A DNA stretch of 64,000 nt from UBA1429 sp964482225 (GCA_964482225.1 CAYZWT010000013.1:1-64000), one strand, 5' to 3'; counted from the stretch's first letter, positions 7,277-16,083 are shown. Translations and numbers: made by a program. Notes: generated by a model from the sequence alone, not told the origin.

Positions 7277-8335
7277 ATGAATTGCCCCAATTGCGGTAAC
7301 GCCCTACAAGATGACGCCGTGTTCTGCGACCAGTGTGGCAGCCGGGTGGGCCCAGAGCCCGTGGCAGAGACGGCTGCGCCCGGCGGCCCCGTTCGGCAGG
7401 CCGTGGTAATGCCCGTGGCTGCCACGGGAAGCGCCAACCTGTGCCCAGGCTGTGGCGCCGAGAACCTGCCCGGCGAGATGTTCTGCCCGGAGTGCGGCAC
7501 GCCCCTGGAGGCGCCCGCGCCGGTAGAGACCGTTGCGCCGGTGACGGCGGCCCCTGAAGAGCCGGTTGCCACGGTCGAGACGCCTGCACCGGTGGAGACC
7601 GTTGCGCCGGCGGCAGAGCCCGCCCCTGCTGAGGAGACAGTCGAGCCAACGCCCGGGGCCGAGGCCGACCAAGCTCCAGAGCCGACCTGCGCGGCCTGCG
7701 GCGCAGCCCTGCGCCCCGGCGATGCCTTTTGCTTCGCCTGCGGCGCGCGCCTGGCCGATCAACAGGCCGTGGCCGAGACGCCTGCCGCCCCAGCGCCCCA
7801 GGAGACCGTAGTATCCGTACCCACAGCGGCGGCGGAGCCAACCCCGTCCGAGTGCCCCGCGTGCGGCGCCCATGTGCAGCCGGGCGACCTGTTCTGCGAC
7901 TTTTGCGGCGCAGCCCTGGCCGGCGCTGCCGCCAGCGCAGCCGCGACCACGGCGGCCCCCGTCGCAACGACCACAACCCCGCAGCCTATCGCAGCGGGCC
8001 TGTCGGGCGAGCAGCCTTATCTGGTGGTGGCCGCCTCCGGCATCGAGATCCCCCTGCCCCAGGGCGCCGAGGCGCTGGCCGGACGGGAAGACCCGTATAG
8101 CAATGTGTTCCCCGATGTGGACCTCACGCCCCACGGCGGCGAGGAGGCGGGCGTCTCGCGGCGGCACTTCAAGCTGACGCTGGCCGAGGGGCGCTATGCC
8201 ATCCAGGACCTGGGCAGCACCAACTATACCTGGGTAAACCAGCAGCGCCTGGAGCCCAACACGCCCACACGCCTGGCCGATGGCGACGAGATCCGCGCCG
8301 GAAGGCTCAAGCTGGTCTTTCGGACGCGCAAATGA
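7277..8335 (+). CDS. four-zinc-ribbon FHA domain protein
   Basis: The 352-residue protein has four CxxC-x10-11-CxxC zinc ribbons (Cys pairs beginning at residues 3, 56, 138 and 193) on Pro/Ala/Val/Thr-rich linkers that repeat PVETVAP-like motifs, then a C-terminal FHA domain (about 265-350; GREDPYSN, SRRHFKL, DLGSTNYTWVN). There is no catalytic domain, so it is probably an adaptor: the FHA domain binds a phospho-Thr made by one of the operon's kinases, and the Thr-rich linkers are plausible kinase substrates. AAGGAG precedes ATG 7277. Its stop overlaps the ATG of the second kinase (ATGA), so the two are translationally coupled. Confidence 0.88.
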   Translation: MNCPNCGNALQDDAVFCDQCGSRVGPEPVAETAAPGGPVRQAVVMPVAATGSANLCPGCGAENLPGEMFCPECGTPLEAPAPVETVAPVTAAPEEPVATVETPAPVETVAPAAEPAPAEETVEPTPGAEADQAPEPTCAACGAALRPGDAFCFACGARLADQQAVAETPAAPAPQETVVSVPTAAAEPTPSECPACGAHVQPGDLFCDFCGAALAGAAASAAATTAAPVATTTTPQPIAAGLSGEQPYLVVAASGIEIPLPQGAEALAGREDPYSNVFPDVDLTPHGGEEAGVSRRHFKLTLAEGRYAIQDLGSTNYTWVNQQRLEPNTPTRLADGDEIRAGRLKLVFRTRK

Positions 8336-10212
8336 CCCACGCCTGCCCCTCGTGCGGCGGCCCAGTGCGCGCCGCAGCGCGGTTCTGCCCGCGCTGCGGC
8401 TACCTGCTGCTCAAACAGCTCGCGCCGGGCGCCGAACTCGCCCACGGCGACTATCAGATCGTGCGCTCGATCTCCAAGGGCGGCATGGGCGCCGTCTATT
8501 TGGCGCAGGACCGCCGCGCCTTTGATCGGCCCTGCGTGGTCAAGCAGATGCTGGACTATTACGATCCGGGCAACCCCGAGGATCGGCGACGCGCCCAGCA
8601 GCGCTTTGAGGAAGAAGGGCGCACCCTGGCGACCCTGACCCATCCGGGCATCCCGCGCATCTATGCCTTTATCCAGGAGTTTGGGCGCTACTATATCGTC
8701 ATGGAGTATATCGAGGGCGATAACCTGGCCAGTTTCACCAGCCGCGAGGGCGACAACGGCCTGATCCCCCCCAGCCGGCGCCTGCACCAAGAAGAAGTGA
8801 TTCGTTATGTCATCCAGGTTTGCCGCATCCTGGAGTACCTGCACGGGCGACCCCGCCCGGTGGTGCATCAGGACGTCAAGCCCGCCAACCTGATCCTGGA
8901 GAGCCTCAGCGGGGACGTGCGGCTGGTGGATTTCGGCACGGCGCGCTCGCGGGGCCACACCGAGGGCGACCCCGGCGAGGCGGACGAGGAGGGGGTCTAT
9001 GGCACGGCGGGCTATGCCCCGCCGGAGCAGTATCGCGGCAAGGTGGTGCCCCGCTCCGACGTGTTCGCCCTGGCGGCCACAGCCTACCATGTGCTCACGG
9101 ACGACGACCCCGAGGCGCACCCCTTCCAGTGGCCGCACCTGGAGCGCCTGCCCCGCGAGCTGGGGCTGGCGCTGCAACGGGCGCTGCGCAACAAGCCCGA
9201 GGACCGCAGCACGGCCCGCGAGTTGCGTCAGGCGCTGGAGGCCATGAGCACGCCCCAGCGCACATTGGAGGTGTTCACCTTCCCCGGCAACGCCCAGATC
9301 CGCACCGTGGGCGCGCTGCCCGCCCTGGCGGACGAGCATTGGGATGCCGCGCGCTCGTTCCTCTACCAGGGCGACTTTCAGCGTTGGCTGCGGGATATCA
9401 ACCGGCATGATCTCGTGGTGACCGCCGACCAGATCGTGGCCCGCGAGGAGAACCGCGACCTGGGGCTGGAGCGCTTTTTGCAGGCGGTGGACCCGGGCCT
9501 GCCCGATCCCAAGATCGCCGCCGATCCGCCCGAGATTGACCTGGGGAGCGTGGCCCGCGTCTCGGCCCTCAGCCGTCGGGTGGCGCTGCGCAACCAGAGC
9601 CGGGGCTATGCCTCTGGCACGGTGGCCACCACCGAGCCCTGGCTGGAGGTACACCCGACGAGGGTGCACCTGTGGGCGGGCATCCCCACCTATGTCAGCG
9701 TGAACGTGCGCGCCGAGGACCTGCCCTTCCGCAGCCAGCAAGAGGGCACAGTGGCGATCTCTATCGGCGAGGGCGGGCCCGCCGTCGAGATTCGGGTGCG
9801 GGCGCGGGTCTCGCTGATGCGCGAAGCGGCGCGCATCCTCTGGCGGGCGGTCTCGGCTGCCGCGCCGGAGAGTTGGCGGCGCGTGCACCACACGTGGGCC
9901 TTTCACGTCCGCCTTTTTCGGCGGGTCGAGCGTCCCATTGCGCGGCACCCGTGGCTCTTTTGGTTGGCCTGGCTGCTGCTGAGCGGCGGACTGGGCGCGG
10001 CGATGTACTATATGGCTGCCCGGCTGGCGGGGTTGCCGGTGATTGGCGTGTTGCTGCACGCGCCCAACGGCATCCCCGAGATCGTGCCGCGCGCCATCCT
10101 GGGGCCGCCGCTGGTGATCGGCGCCCTCTGGCCATCCATCGTGATCCTGAGCCTGCTGGTCGCGGCGCTGGTGGGCGCCGCCGTGGGCGCCTGGCGCTCG
10201 TTCCGGGCATAG
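8332..10212 (+). CDS. membrane Ser/Thr kinase with N-terminal zinc ribbon
   Basis: This 626-residue protein begins with a zinc ribbon (Cys 5, 8, 19, 22), then a kinase domain (about 38-310): Gly loop SKGGMGAVY, Lys71, HQDVKPAN (179-186), DFG at 200-202 and GTAGYAPPEQY. HRD is HQD, so the Arg that normally senses activation-loop phosphate is absent (non-RD type). A beta-rich region (about 390-510) with Ig/BACON-like spacing follows. Two or three hydrophobic segments at the C-terminus (about 543-565 and 580-620) anchor it in the membrane. It overlaps the FHA gene by 4 bases and closes the operon; it is the likely membrane-bound end of the pathway. Confidence 0.88.
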   Translation: MTHACPSCGGPVRAAARFCPRCGYLLLKQLAPGAELAHGDYQIVRSISKGGMGAVYLAQDRRAFDRPCVVKQMLDYYDPGNPEDRRRAQQRFEEEGRTLATLTHPGIPRIYAFIQEFGRYYIVMEYIEGDNLASFTSREGDNGLIPPSRRLHQEEVIRYVIQVCRILEYLHGRPRPVVHQDVKPANLILESLSGDVRLVDFGTARSRGHTEGDPGEADEEGVYGTAGYAPPEQYRGKVVPRSDVFALAATAYHVLTDDDPEAHPFQWPHLERLPRELGLALQRALRNKPEDRSTARELRQALEAMSTPQRTLEVFTFPGNAQIRTVGALPALADEHWDAARSFLYQGDFQRWLRDINRHDLVVTADQIVAREENRDLGLERFLQAVDPGLPDPKIAADPPEIDLGSVARVSALSRRVALRNQSRGYASGTVATTEPWLEVHPTRVHLWAGIPTYVSVNVRAEDLPFRSQQEGTVAISIGEGGPAVEIRVRARVSLMREAARILWRAVSAAAPESWRRVHHTWAFHVRLFRRVERPIARHPWLFWLAWLLLSGGLGAAMYYMAARLAGLPVIGVLLHAPNGIPEIVPRAILGPPLVIGALWPSIVILSLLVAALVGAAVGAWRSFRA

Positions 10213-10521
10213 CGCCAGCCAAACGGGCTGCCCGGCGTTCCCGACGGCAAGGGGAGCGCAAGCCAGTGGTATCTGGGCAGGATCGGGAGAAGCAGCAAAC
10301 CTGTGCCGGGCAAGAGGCGCCACAGCAGGCACTCGCCGTGCCTGTCCCGGGAGTCTGTCGCGAGTCAAGTCCAGCGGCAGGAAGATTTGGGGCGCGGGCG
10401 TCCCGCCCGCGAGGGCGGACGAGACGTCCGCCCTCCCTAGACTCGGCTTGAGCCACGCCATGCCCCACGCCCCCGCTGGCCTTGGCGCACACGTCCGACA
10501 CTTGAGATCTGGGCAAGCGCC
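10213..10521. repeat. convergent spacer with REP-like palindromes
   Basis: The only structure I see is at 10391-10437: CGCGGGCGTCCCGCCCGCG followed by GGGCGGACGAGACGTCCGCCC. These are variants of the GGCGGGCGAGACGCCCGCC palindrome found all over the window. It separates the kinase operon from the convergent beta-galactosidase gene. Confidence 0.6.
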
Positions 10522-12534
10522 TCAGCCGGGCAACCCCTCTAGAATCCACACGTCATGGGGCGCGATGGCGACATCGCCCTCTAGCGCGCGGCCCGAGAGC
10601 AGGTCGCGGCAGCCGGGTGGCAGCGTCAGGCTCTGCTCCTCTGCATTGTGGTTCAGGACAAAGGTATAGGCCCGCCCGTCCTTGACGCGCTGGGTCACCT
10701 CGACGCCCGCCGGCGCATCCAGGGCCGGGGCGATGTCCCGCTCGTCGCACAGGGTGAGCAACAGGCCATGCAGCATGGCTTCCTCGACATCGGCGGCCAG
10801 ATAAAACGCCTGGCCCTGGCCGTAGGCGTGGGCGGTGAGAGCCGGGCGCCCGGCGTAGAAATCCTCGTCAAAGACGGCCAGCGCCTCGGCACCCTCCAGG
10901 TGCAGCAGGTCGCACAGCACCCCGGCGCTATAGTCCCCTTGCAGGCGGCCCCACGGCGCGCTCATGGCCACGCCCCTGGTCTCGCCCTCAAGCAGCGAGT
11001 CGAACTCTTCCACCCAGATGCCCAGCAGTTCGCGTAGCTCGCCGGGATAGCCATCCAGGGTCGCCATGTCGTTCTCGTCCACCAGCCCGCTGAAAAAGCT
11101 CACCAACAGGCTGCCGCCCTGCCGCACATACGCGCTAAGGTGATCGGCCACGCCGGGGCGCAGCATGTACAACATGGGCGCCAGCACCAGGTCATAGCGG
11201 CCCAGTTCGGCCTCGGGGCGCACCACGTCCACGGCGATATTAGCCTCCCACAAGGCATGGTAGTAGCGCTTGCACAGCCCGATATAGTCCAAGTCCACGC
11301 TGGGGCCGGAGGAATAGTCAATGGCCCACCAGTTCTCCCAGTCGAACAGCAGGGCGACGCGGGCCTGCTGGCGGCTATCCACCAGGGTATCGCCCAGGCG
11401 CTCCAGCTCGGCGCCCAGGGCCTGCACCTCATGGAACACACGGGTGTGCTCGTGGCCCACATGGTCTACGATGGCGCCGTGCATCTTTTCGGGGCCGCCC
11501 CGCGCCCGCCGCCACTGGAAGAACATGACCGTATCCGCGCCGTGGGCCACCGCCTGATAGCTCCACAGGCGCATGACGCCGGGGCGCTTGAGCGGGTTGC
11601 GGGGCATCCAGTTGGTCTGGCTGGGGGTCTGCTCCATGAGCATAAAGGGCTGGCCATCCTTGAGGCCGCGCATCTGCTCGTGGTTGAACGCCACATCGCT
11701 CATGGGCAGCCAGGCCCGGGGGTAGCTATCGAAGGAGACCACGTCCAGGTAGGGTGCCCACGCGGCATAGTTCAGCGGCTTGAACTGGCTCATAAAGTTG
11801 GTGGTCACCGCCACGTGGGGCGTGATGGCCTTGATGGCGCGGTACTCGCCCAGGTAGCATTCCAGGATCGCCTGGTTCTGGAAACGGTCGTAATCCAGCA
11901 GCATGGGCATGTTGCTGCGCTCGCCGATCATCGAGGGGGGCTCGATCTCGCGCCACGCGGTAAAGCGGTGCGACCAGAAATTGGTGTTCCAGGCCTGGTT
12001 CACGGCCTCCAGCGAGCCGTAACGCTCAATGAGCCACTGGCGAAAGGCCTCGCCGCACAGGTCGCAGTAGCAGTGGTTGCCGTATTCGTTGGCAATGTGC
12101 CAGGCGCCCAGGGTGGGATGCTCCTTGTAGCGAAAGGCGAGCTGTTGGGCCAGCGCCGCCGAGAAGCGGCGATAGTTGGGGCTGCTGGGGCAGAAATTGA
12201 CCCGCCCGCCATGCCTGCGCTTGAGGCCGTCGCGCCCGGTGTGGAGCACGTCCGGGTAGCGCTGGGACATCCAGGCGGGCTGGGCGGCCGTCGAGGTGGC
12301 CAGGCAGGCATAGATGCCGTTATCGGCCATCTGCCCAAGGATGCGATCCAGCCAGCCGAACTCGTAGCGGTCCTCGGCGGGCTGCAAGAGGGTCCAGGAA
12401 AAGACCGGCAGCGTGGCGACGTTGACATGGGCCAGGCGCATCAGGCGCATGTCCTCGGCCCACACCTCCTCGGGCCACTGGTCCGGGTTATAGTCGGCGC
12501 CGTACCAGATCTGCGGCAACTTGGGACTGATCAT
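10522..12534 (-). CDS. beta-galactosidase, glycoside hydrolase family 42
   Basis: A 670-residue cytoplasmic enzyme that hydrolyses terminal beta-galactosides. The N-terminal TIM barrel opens with the family's WYGADYNPDQWPEEVW. The acid/base is Glu in HIANEYGN and the nucleophile is Glu in FMLMEQTPSQTNW. The CYCDLCG cluster after the acid/base matches the structural zinc site of many GH42 enzymes. A trimerisation domain (about 400-600) and a small beta C-terminal domain follow, giving normal family length. AGGAG lies 9 bases before ATG 12534. No transporter or regulator is adjacent, so the natural substrate (galacto-oligosaccharides or arabinogalactan side chains) is open. Confidence 0.93.
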   Translation of the reverse strand: MISPKLPQIWYGADYNPDQWPEEVWAEDMRLMRLAHVNVATLPVFSWTLLQPAEDRYEFGWLDRILGQMADNGIYACLATSTAAQPAWMSQRYPDVLHTGRDGLKRRHGGRVNFCPSSPNYRRFSAALAQQLAFRYKEHPTLGAWHIANEYGNHCYCDLCGEAFRQWLIERYGSLEAVNQAWNTNFWSHRFTAWREIEPPSMIGERSNMPMLLDYDRFQNQAILECYLGEYRAIKAITPHVAVTTNFMSQFKPLNYAAWAPYLDVVSFDSYPRAWLPMSDVAFNHEQMRGLKDGQPFMLMEQTPSQTNWMPRNPLKRPGVMRLWSYQAVAHGADTVMFFQWRRARGGPEKMHGAIVDHVGHEHTRVFHEVQALGAELERLGDTLVDSRQQARVALLFDWENWWAIDYSSGPSVDLDYIGLCKRYYHALWEANIAVDVVRPEAELGRYDLVLAPMLYMLRPGVADHLSAYVRQGGSLLVSFFSGLVDENDMATLDGYPGELRELLGIWVEEFDSLLEGETRGVAMSAPWGRLQGDYSAGVLCDLLHLEGAEALAVFDEDFYAGRPALTAHAYGQGQAFYLAADVEEAMLHGLLLTLCDERDIAPALDAPAGVEVTQRVKDGRAYTFVLNHNAEEQSLTLPPGCRDLLSGRALEGDVAIAPHDVWILEGLPG

Positions 12535-12649
12535 GGGAGACTTCTCCTATCTGCATGCTGCGGGCAAGCCCGGGGCCAATCGGTTTCGCAGGCGGATTGT
12601 ACCATGAGGCGGCCGGCGTGTCATGGCACGGGTGGCAGAATCAGCCGTG

Positions 12650-13140
12650 GGGGGCGGGCGTCTCGCTACGGTGCTGTGGTAGGGGCGAGGCATGCTGTAT
12701 AGCATGCCTCGCCCCTACCAGGCGGGCGACACGTCCGCGCCCCAAGCAAAGGCGGGGGGCCGATGCGGGCGAGACGCCCGCCCTCCAGCGGGACTGTGGC
12801 GGGCGAGACGCCCGCCCTCCATGCAAAGGCGGGGGGCCGATGCGGGCGAGACGCCCGCCCTCCATGCAAAGGCGGGGGGGCGATGCGGGCTAAAGCCCGC
12901 GCTCCAGCGGGACTATGGCGGGCGAGACGCCCGCCCTCCATGCAAAGGCGGGGGGNNNNNNNNNNNNNNNNNNNNNNNNNNNNNNNNNNNNNNNNNNNNN
13001 NNNNNNNNNNNNNNNNNNNNNNNNNNNNNNNNNNNNNNNNNNNNNNNNNNNNNNNAAAGGCGGGGGGCCGATGCGGGCGAGACGCCCGCCCTCCATGCAA
13101 AGGCGGGGGGCCGATGCGGGCGAGACGCCCGCCCTCCACA
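12650..13140. repeat. tandem array of GGCGGGCGAGACGCCCGCC palindromes
   Basis: The main unit is 43 bases (seen at 12821 and 12864, and again after the gap) and combines GCAAAGGCGGGGGG with GCGGGCGAGACGCCCGCC. A shorter 34-base unit starting AGCGGGACT is interspersed. One unit reads GCGGGCTAAAGCCCGC, where the loop has changed on both arms and pairing is kept. A separate perfect hairpin lies at 12678-12719 (GGTAGGGGCG facing CGCCCCTACC). There is no cas gene, and the units are self-palindromic without unique spacers, so it is not CRISPR. A scaffold gap lies inside, so the true length is unknown. Confidence 0.8.
12956..13055. other. 100-base assembly gap
   Basis: The run of exactly 100 N is the usual placeholder for unknown gap length. 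It lies inside the tandem palindrome array, where short reads cannot resolve copy number. Confidence 0.98.
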
Positions 13141-13190
13141 CCGGCCGCGCTCTGCCCTGCTTCTTGCTACGCCCCTTCCGCCTCCGCGAG

Positions 13191-13219
13191 TTGACAGGCC
13201 CCCTGGCCTGGCATAGCAT
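13191..13219 (+). promoter_or_regulatory. sigma-70 promoter of the TIM-barrel isomerase gene
   Basis: TTGACA at 13191-13196 and TAGCAT at 13214-13219 have a 17-base spacer. The -10 box ends 41 bases before the GTG start. Confidence 0.6.
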
Positions 13220-13260
13220 GGCCGCGATGGATTGGCCGTGTTCTGAAAGAGAGGTTCGCT

Positions 13261-14151
13261 GTGAGGAACTATTACGTTGGGTGTGGGCAGATCACCTGGA
13301 TGACGGATTGGCAGAACCCGCCCCCGCGCGAGGCAGCGATGGGCGATATCGCCGCCGCCGGATACGAAGGGGCGCCGCTCCATGCCATGCCGGGCGAGTC
13401 GCCCGAGGATGTGAAAAAGTTCTTTGAGAGCTTTGGGCTCAAGCCGGGCCCGGGCTACCTGGGCGCCAATTGGTGGGATCCCGCCGAGACAGACGCGCTG
13501 GTGCAGCGCACCAGGGAGATGGCCGCGCTGCACGCCGCCCTGGGCTGTGATGTCATGTTCGTGGCCGACAACGGCTTTATGACCAAGGGGCCGCGCGGCA
13601 TCGAGCGCATGGCGTTGGCCGGTCGCCCCACCCCCGAGGACAGCCTCTCGGCCGACCAGTACAAGATCGCGGGCGAGGCCCTCACCCGCGCGGGCGAGGC
13701 GGCGCTAGAATCGGGCGTGCGCATCTGCTTCCACAACCATGTGGGCTCGTTCATCGAGACGCGCCAGGAGATTGATGACCTGTGGGCGCAGGTGGACCGC
13801 GCCATGGTCTTTCAGGGGCCCGATATCGGCCACCTGGCCTGGGCGGGCGTGGATACGGTGCAGTTCTGCAAGGACTATGCCGCCGAGATCAAGGCGCTGC
13901 ACATCAAGGACATCAACCGGGGCGTGATGGAGCAGGGCATCGCCGCCGAGTGGCACTATATGGTGTTCAACAACGGCGGGATATTCGCCGAGCTGGGCGA
14001 GGGGTTCGTGCCCTACCCGGAGATCTTTTCCATCCTGGATGCGGCGGGGTTCGCGGGCTGGCTGATCGTGGAGACCGACCGCACCACCAAGGCCACGCCG
14101 CTAGAGAGCGCGCGCATCTCGCGCGAGTACCTCAAGAGCCTGGGGATCTGA
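13261..14151 (+). CDS. xylose-isomerase-like TIM-barrel sugar isomerase/epimerase
   Basis: A 296-residue protein of the AP-endonuclease-2/xylose-isomerase-like fold, which includes IolE inosose dehydratases, IolI isomerases and tagatose 3-epimerases. Metal-site motifs are ICFHNHVG (after strand 5), GPDIGHLAW, HIKDINRGV and a closing WLIVETD; together they supply the usual His/Glu/Asp ligands. It is closest in feel to IolE/IolI-type enzymes, but the substrate cannot be fixed. GTG 13261 is the start, with AGAGAGG 7 bases upstream and a promoter at 13191. It stands alone; the GH42 gene across the repeat array is the nearest carbohydrate gene. Confidence 0.82.
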   Translation: MRNYYVGCGQITWMTDWQNPPPREAAMGDIAAAGYEGAPLHAMPGESPEDVKKFFESFGLKPGPGYLGANWWDPAETDALVQRTREMAALHAALGCDVMFVADNGFMTKGPRGIERMALAGRPTPEDSLSADQYKIAGEALTRAGEAALESGVRICFHNHVGSFIETRQEIDDLWAQVDRAMVFQGPDIGHLAWAGVDTVQFCKDYAAEIKALHIKDINRGVMEQGIAAEWHYMVFNNGGIFAELGEGFVPYPEIFSILDAAGFAGWLIVETDRTTKATPLESARISREYLKSLGI

Positions 14152-14171
14152 GGCGAGCGTTCGGAAGCATA

Positions 14172-14211
14172 ACAGGGCGCGGCGTTGGGTTTTCCCAACG
14201 CCGCGCCCTGT
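14172..14211. terminator. perfect hairpin after the isomerase gene
   Basis: ACAGGGCGCGGCGTTGGG pairs fully with its complement around a TTTT loop, an 18-bp stem 20 bases after the stop codon. No T-tract follows, so termination efficiency is uncertain. Confidence 0.5.
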
Positions 14212-14229
14212 CGCGTGGCGATGAAAAGT

Positions 14230-14285
14230 GGGCAAAGCTGACGGTGGCCTACGCATACATGCGTCTGCACCCGTCAGTTTTGCCC
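14230..14285. repeat. GGGCAAAG palindromic element
   Basis: GGGCAAAGCTGACGG faces CCGTCAGTTTTGCCC around the core ACGCATACATGCGT. The same layout occurs at 15872-15928, and the CATACATG core recurs at other intergenic sites. Confidence 0.6.
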
Positions 14286-14379
14286 GTACGCACAGTGCGC
14301 CGTCCGACGTATGGGAGACGCTACCCGAAAACAGACTCAGACTATCCTCGTGCTTGAGCATGGAACGCGCAGTGCAACT

Positions 14380-14497
14380 GCCTACGCTGCAGACGCATGT
14401 ATGCGTACGCAGCGTAGGCGGGCGAGACGCCCGCCCTCCAAGGTTCGCCGCCGCCCACAACATGTCGGCTGCTTTCTCCTCAGTTCTGAACTGATAC
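14380..14497. mobile_element. partial MITE-like element
   Basis: The right part of the MITE family is present: a palindrome around GCATGTATGC, then GGCGGGCGAGACGCCCGCC, then CCAAGGTTCGCCGCC and the end CAGTTCTGAACTGATAC at 14481-14497. I could not find the left terminal repeat, so this copy is truncated or diverged. Confidence 0.5.
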
Positions 14498-14536
14498 GCG
14501 GCATTCTGATCCCTGACGCTGCACTGTGCGCGAAGT

Positions 14537-15832
14537 CTATGCTTCCGGCGGCGCGCCCTCGCCCACCAGGTCGCCGATCATAGACCAGGGGCCCGTCCAG
14601 GTGAGGCGCACGCGGGCCAGCCTGCCGCGCCAGGCGCCCGCATCCTCGAAAAAGACGAGCTTGCCGGTGCGGGTGCGCCCGCGCCAACGCCCCTTTTGCC
14701 GCCCCTCCACCAGGATCTCGACGGTCTGGCCCAGCAGCGCCGCATTGATCTCGGTCGCGATCTGGGTCTGGGCCTCCTCGATCAGTGCCCGGCGGCGCTC
14801 CTTTTCCTCCGGCAGCACATCGTCGGGCCAACGGGCCGCGGGCGTGCCCGCGCGCACCGAATAGGCCGCGATGTGCACCATGTCAAAGCGCAGCTCGCGC
14901 ACCAGCGCCAGGGTGCGCTCGAACTCGTCATCTGTCTCGCCGCAGAAACCGACAATGATATCGGTGTTCAGGCCGCTCTCAGGCGTGGCCGCGCGGATGC
15001 GCCCGGCCAGATCGCAAAAGTGGGCCACGGTGTAGCCGCGCCCCATGCGCCGCAGCACGGCGTCATCCCCCGCCTGCACCGGCAACTCCCACGAGGGGCA
15101 GACCTTGGGCAGACGCGCCACGGTCTCGATGATGCGCGGGGTCATCTCGCGGGGGTGCGAGGTGAGAAAGCGAATGCGCCAGAGGCCGGGCACGGCATGC
15201 ACCGCGACCAGCAGGTCAGCCAAGTCGGGCGACGTGCCCCAATCGCTGCCATAGGCATCCACGTTCTGGCCCAGCATCGTGACCTCGCGGGCGCCCCGCG
15301 CCACCAGGTCCTGCACCTCGGCCATGATCTCGGCGACGGGACGGCTGCGCTGGGGGCCGCGCCGCTCGGTGACGATGCAGTAGGTGCAGCGGTGGTCGCA
15401 GCCGTAGCTGATGGGCACCATCTCGGCCACGGCTGCCGGCGCCGATGCGCGGGGCGTGATCTCGCCATTGCGCCCGGCCCACGTGTCAATGTGGGCCAGC
15501 ACCCCCTCCACATCGGAGGGTGCGAAAAAGCCACTCACGTAAGGATAGCGGGTCTCCAGGTCGGCGGCCTGGTCCACAAAGCAGCCCATCACCAGCAGCA
15601 GGCGCGCGCCATCGTCGCAGGCCAGGGGCCGCAGCGAGGCCAGGCGCCCCAGGACCTTGTCCTCCGCGCTCTGGCGCACGACGCAGGTGTTGAGGATCAG
15701 GATGGCGGCCTCGGAGGGTTCGCGGGTGGGTGCATAGCCCCGGGCCTGGAGCGCCTCGCCCAGGCGGGCGGCGTCGGCCTGGTTCATCTGGCAGCCGATG
15801 TTCCAGAGATAGTAGCGGGGCGCGGTCGTCAT
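14537..15832 (-). CDS. miaB: tRNA-2-methylthio-N6-dimethylallyladenosine synthase MiaB
   Basis: A 431-residue methylthiotransferase that adds a methylthio group to i6A37 of tRNAs reading UNN codons. It has an N-terminal MTTase domain (NIGCQMNQAD, NTCVVRQSAEDKV, the third Cys in MGCFVDQ) for the auxiliary Fe-S cluster, a radical-SAM core with CDHRCTYC at about 145, and a C-terminal TRAM domain (about 365-431) that binds tRNA. NTCVVRQSAEDK and PVQAGDDAVLRRMGRGY favour MiaB over MtaB or RimO. Length is typical. ATG 15832 has GGGGA upstream. No miaA is in the window. Confidence 0.88.
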   Translation of the reverse strand: MTTAPRYYLWNIGCQMNQADAARLGEALQARGYAPTREPSEAAILILNTCVVRQSAEDKVLGRLASLRPLACDDGARLLLVMGCFVDQAADLETRYPYVSGFFAPSDVEGVLAHIDTWAGRNGEITPRASAPAAVAEMVPISYGCDHRCTYCIVTERRGPQRSRPVAEIMAEVQDLVARGAREVTMLGQNVDAYGSDWGTSPDLADLLVAVHAVPGLWRIRFLTSHPREMTPRIIETVARLPKVCPSWELPVQAGDDAVLRRMGRGYTVAHFCDLAGRIRAATPESGLNTDIIVGFCGETDDEFERTLALVRELRFDMVHIAAYSVRAGTPAARWPDDVLPEEKERRRALIEEAQTQIATEINAALLGQTVEILVEGRQKGRWRGRTRTGKLVFFEDAGAWRGRLARVRLTWTGPWSMIGDLVGEGAPPEA

Positions 15833-15871
15833 GGCGTGGTCCCCGACGGCCCGCTTGGCTGTGCATCAAAT

Positions 15872-15928
15872 GGGCAAAGACGGGATCCATATGGGGCGCA
15901 CTGCGCATACATGCGCCTGTCTTTGCCC
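15872..15928. repeat. GGGCAAAG palindromic element
   Basis: GGGCAAAGAC faces GTCTTTGCCC around GCGCATACATGCGC, giving a 57-base hairpin. It is the second member of the type seen at 14230. No gene lies in 15833-16177, which otherwise holds a GCCCTCA-family element. Confidence 0.6.
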
Positions 15929-15977
15929 GCGACCCAAGGGCAGTTGCACTTGTAAGGATAATACCTTGCTTGGAAAG

Positions 15978-16083
15978 CCCTCACCTCGCCGTCGCAAGCT
16001 CCCACGAAACCCCGTGGGTTTCGTCCGACCCTCTCCCGCGCGCGGGAGAGGGTGCGGCCCGTCTGCGGGACGCGGGGGAGGGC
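15978..16083. repeat. short palindromic element, GCCCTCA family, copy 3
   Basis: GCCCTCACCTCG is the left end and GGGGGAGGGC the right end. The centre is CCCTCTCCCGCG facing CGCGGGAGAGGG. The ends are more diverged than in the other copies. It is non-coding. Confidence 0.6.

Noticed and set aside
3250..10212. type VI secretion regulatory cluster
   Set aside because: Kinase, PP2C and FHA genes are present, but there is no Tss, Hcp, VgrG or ClpV gene in the window.
12650..13140. CRISPR array
   Set aside because: The repeated units are themselves palindromic and abut each other with near-identical intervening sequence; there are no unique spacers and no cas genes.
12692..13219. open frames reading through the N gap
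   Set aside because: They are produced by the repeats and by translating N as X; not genes.
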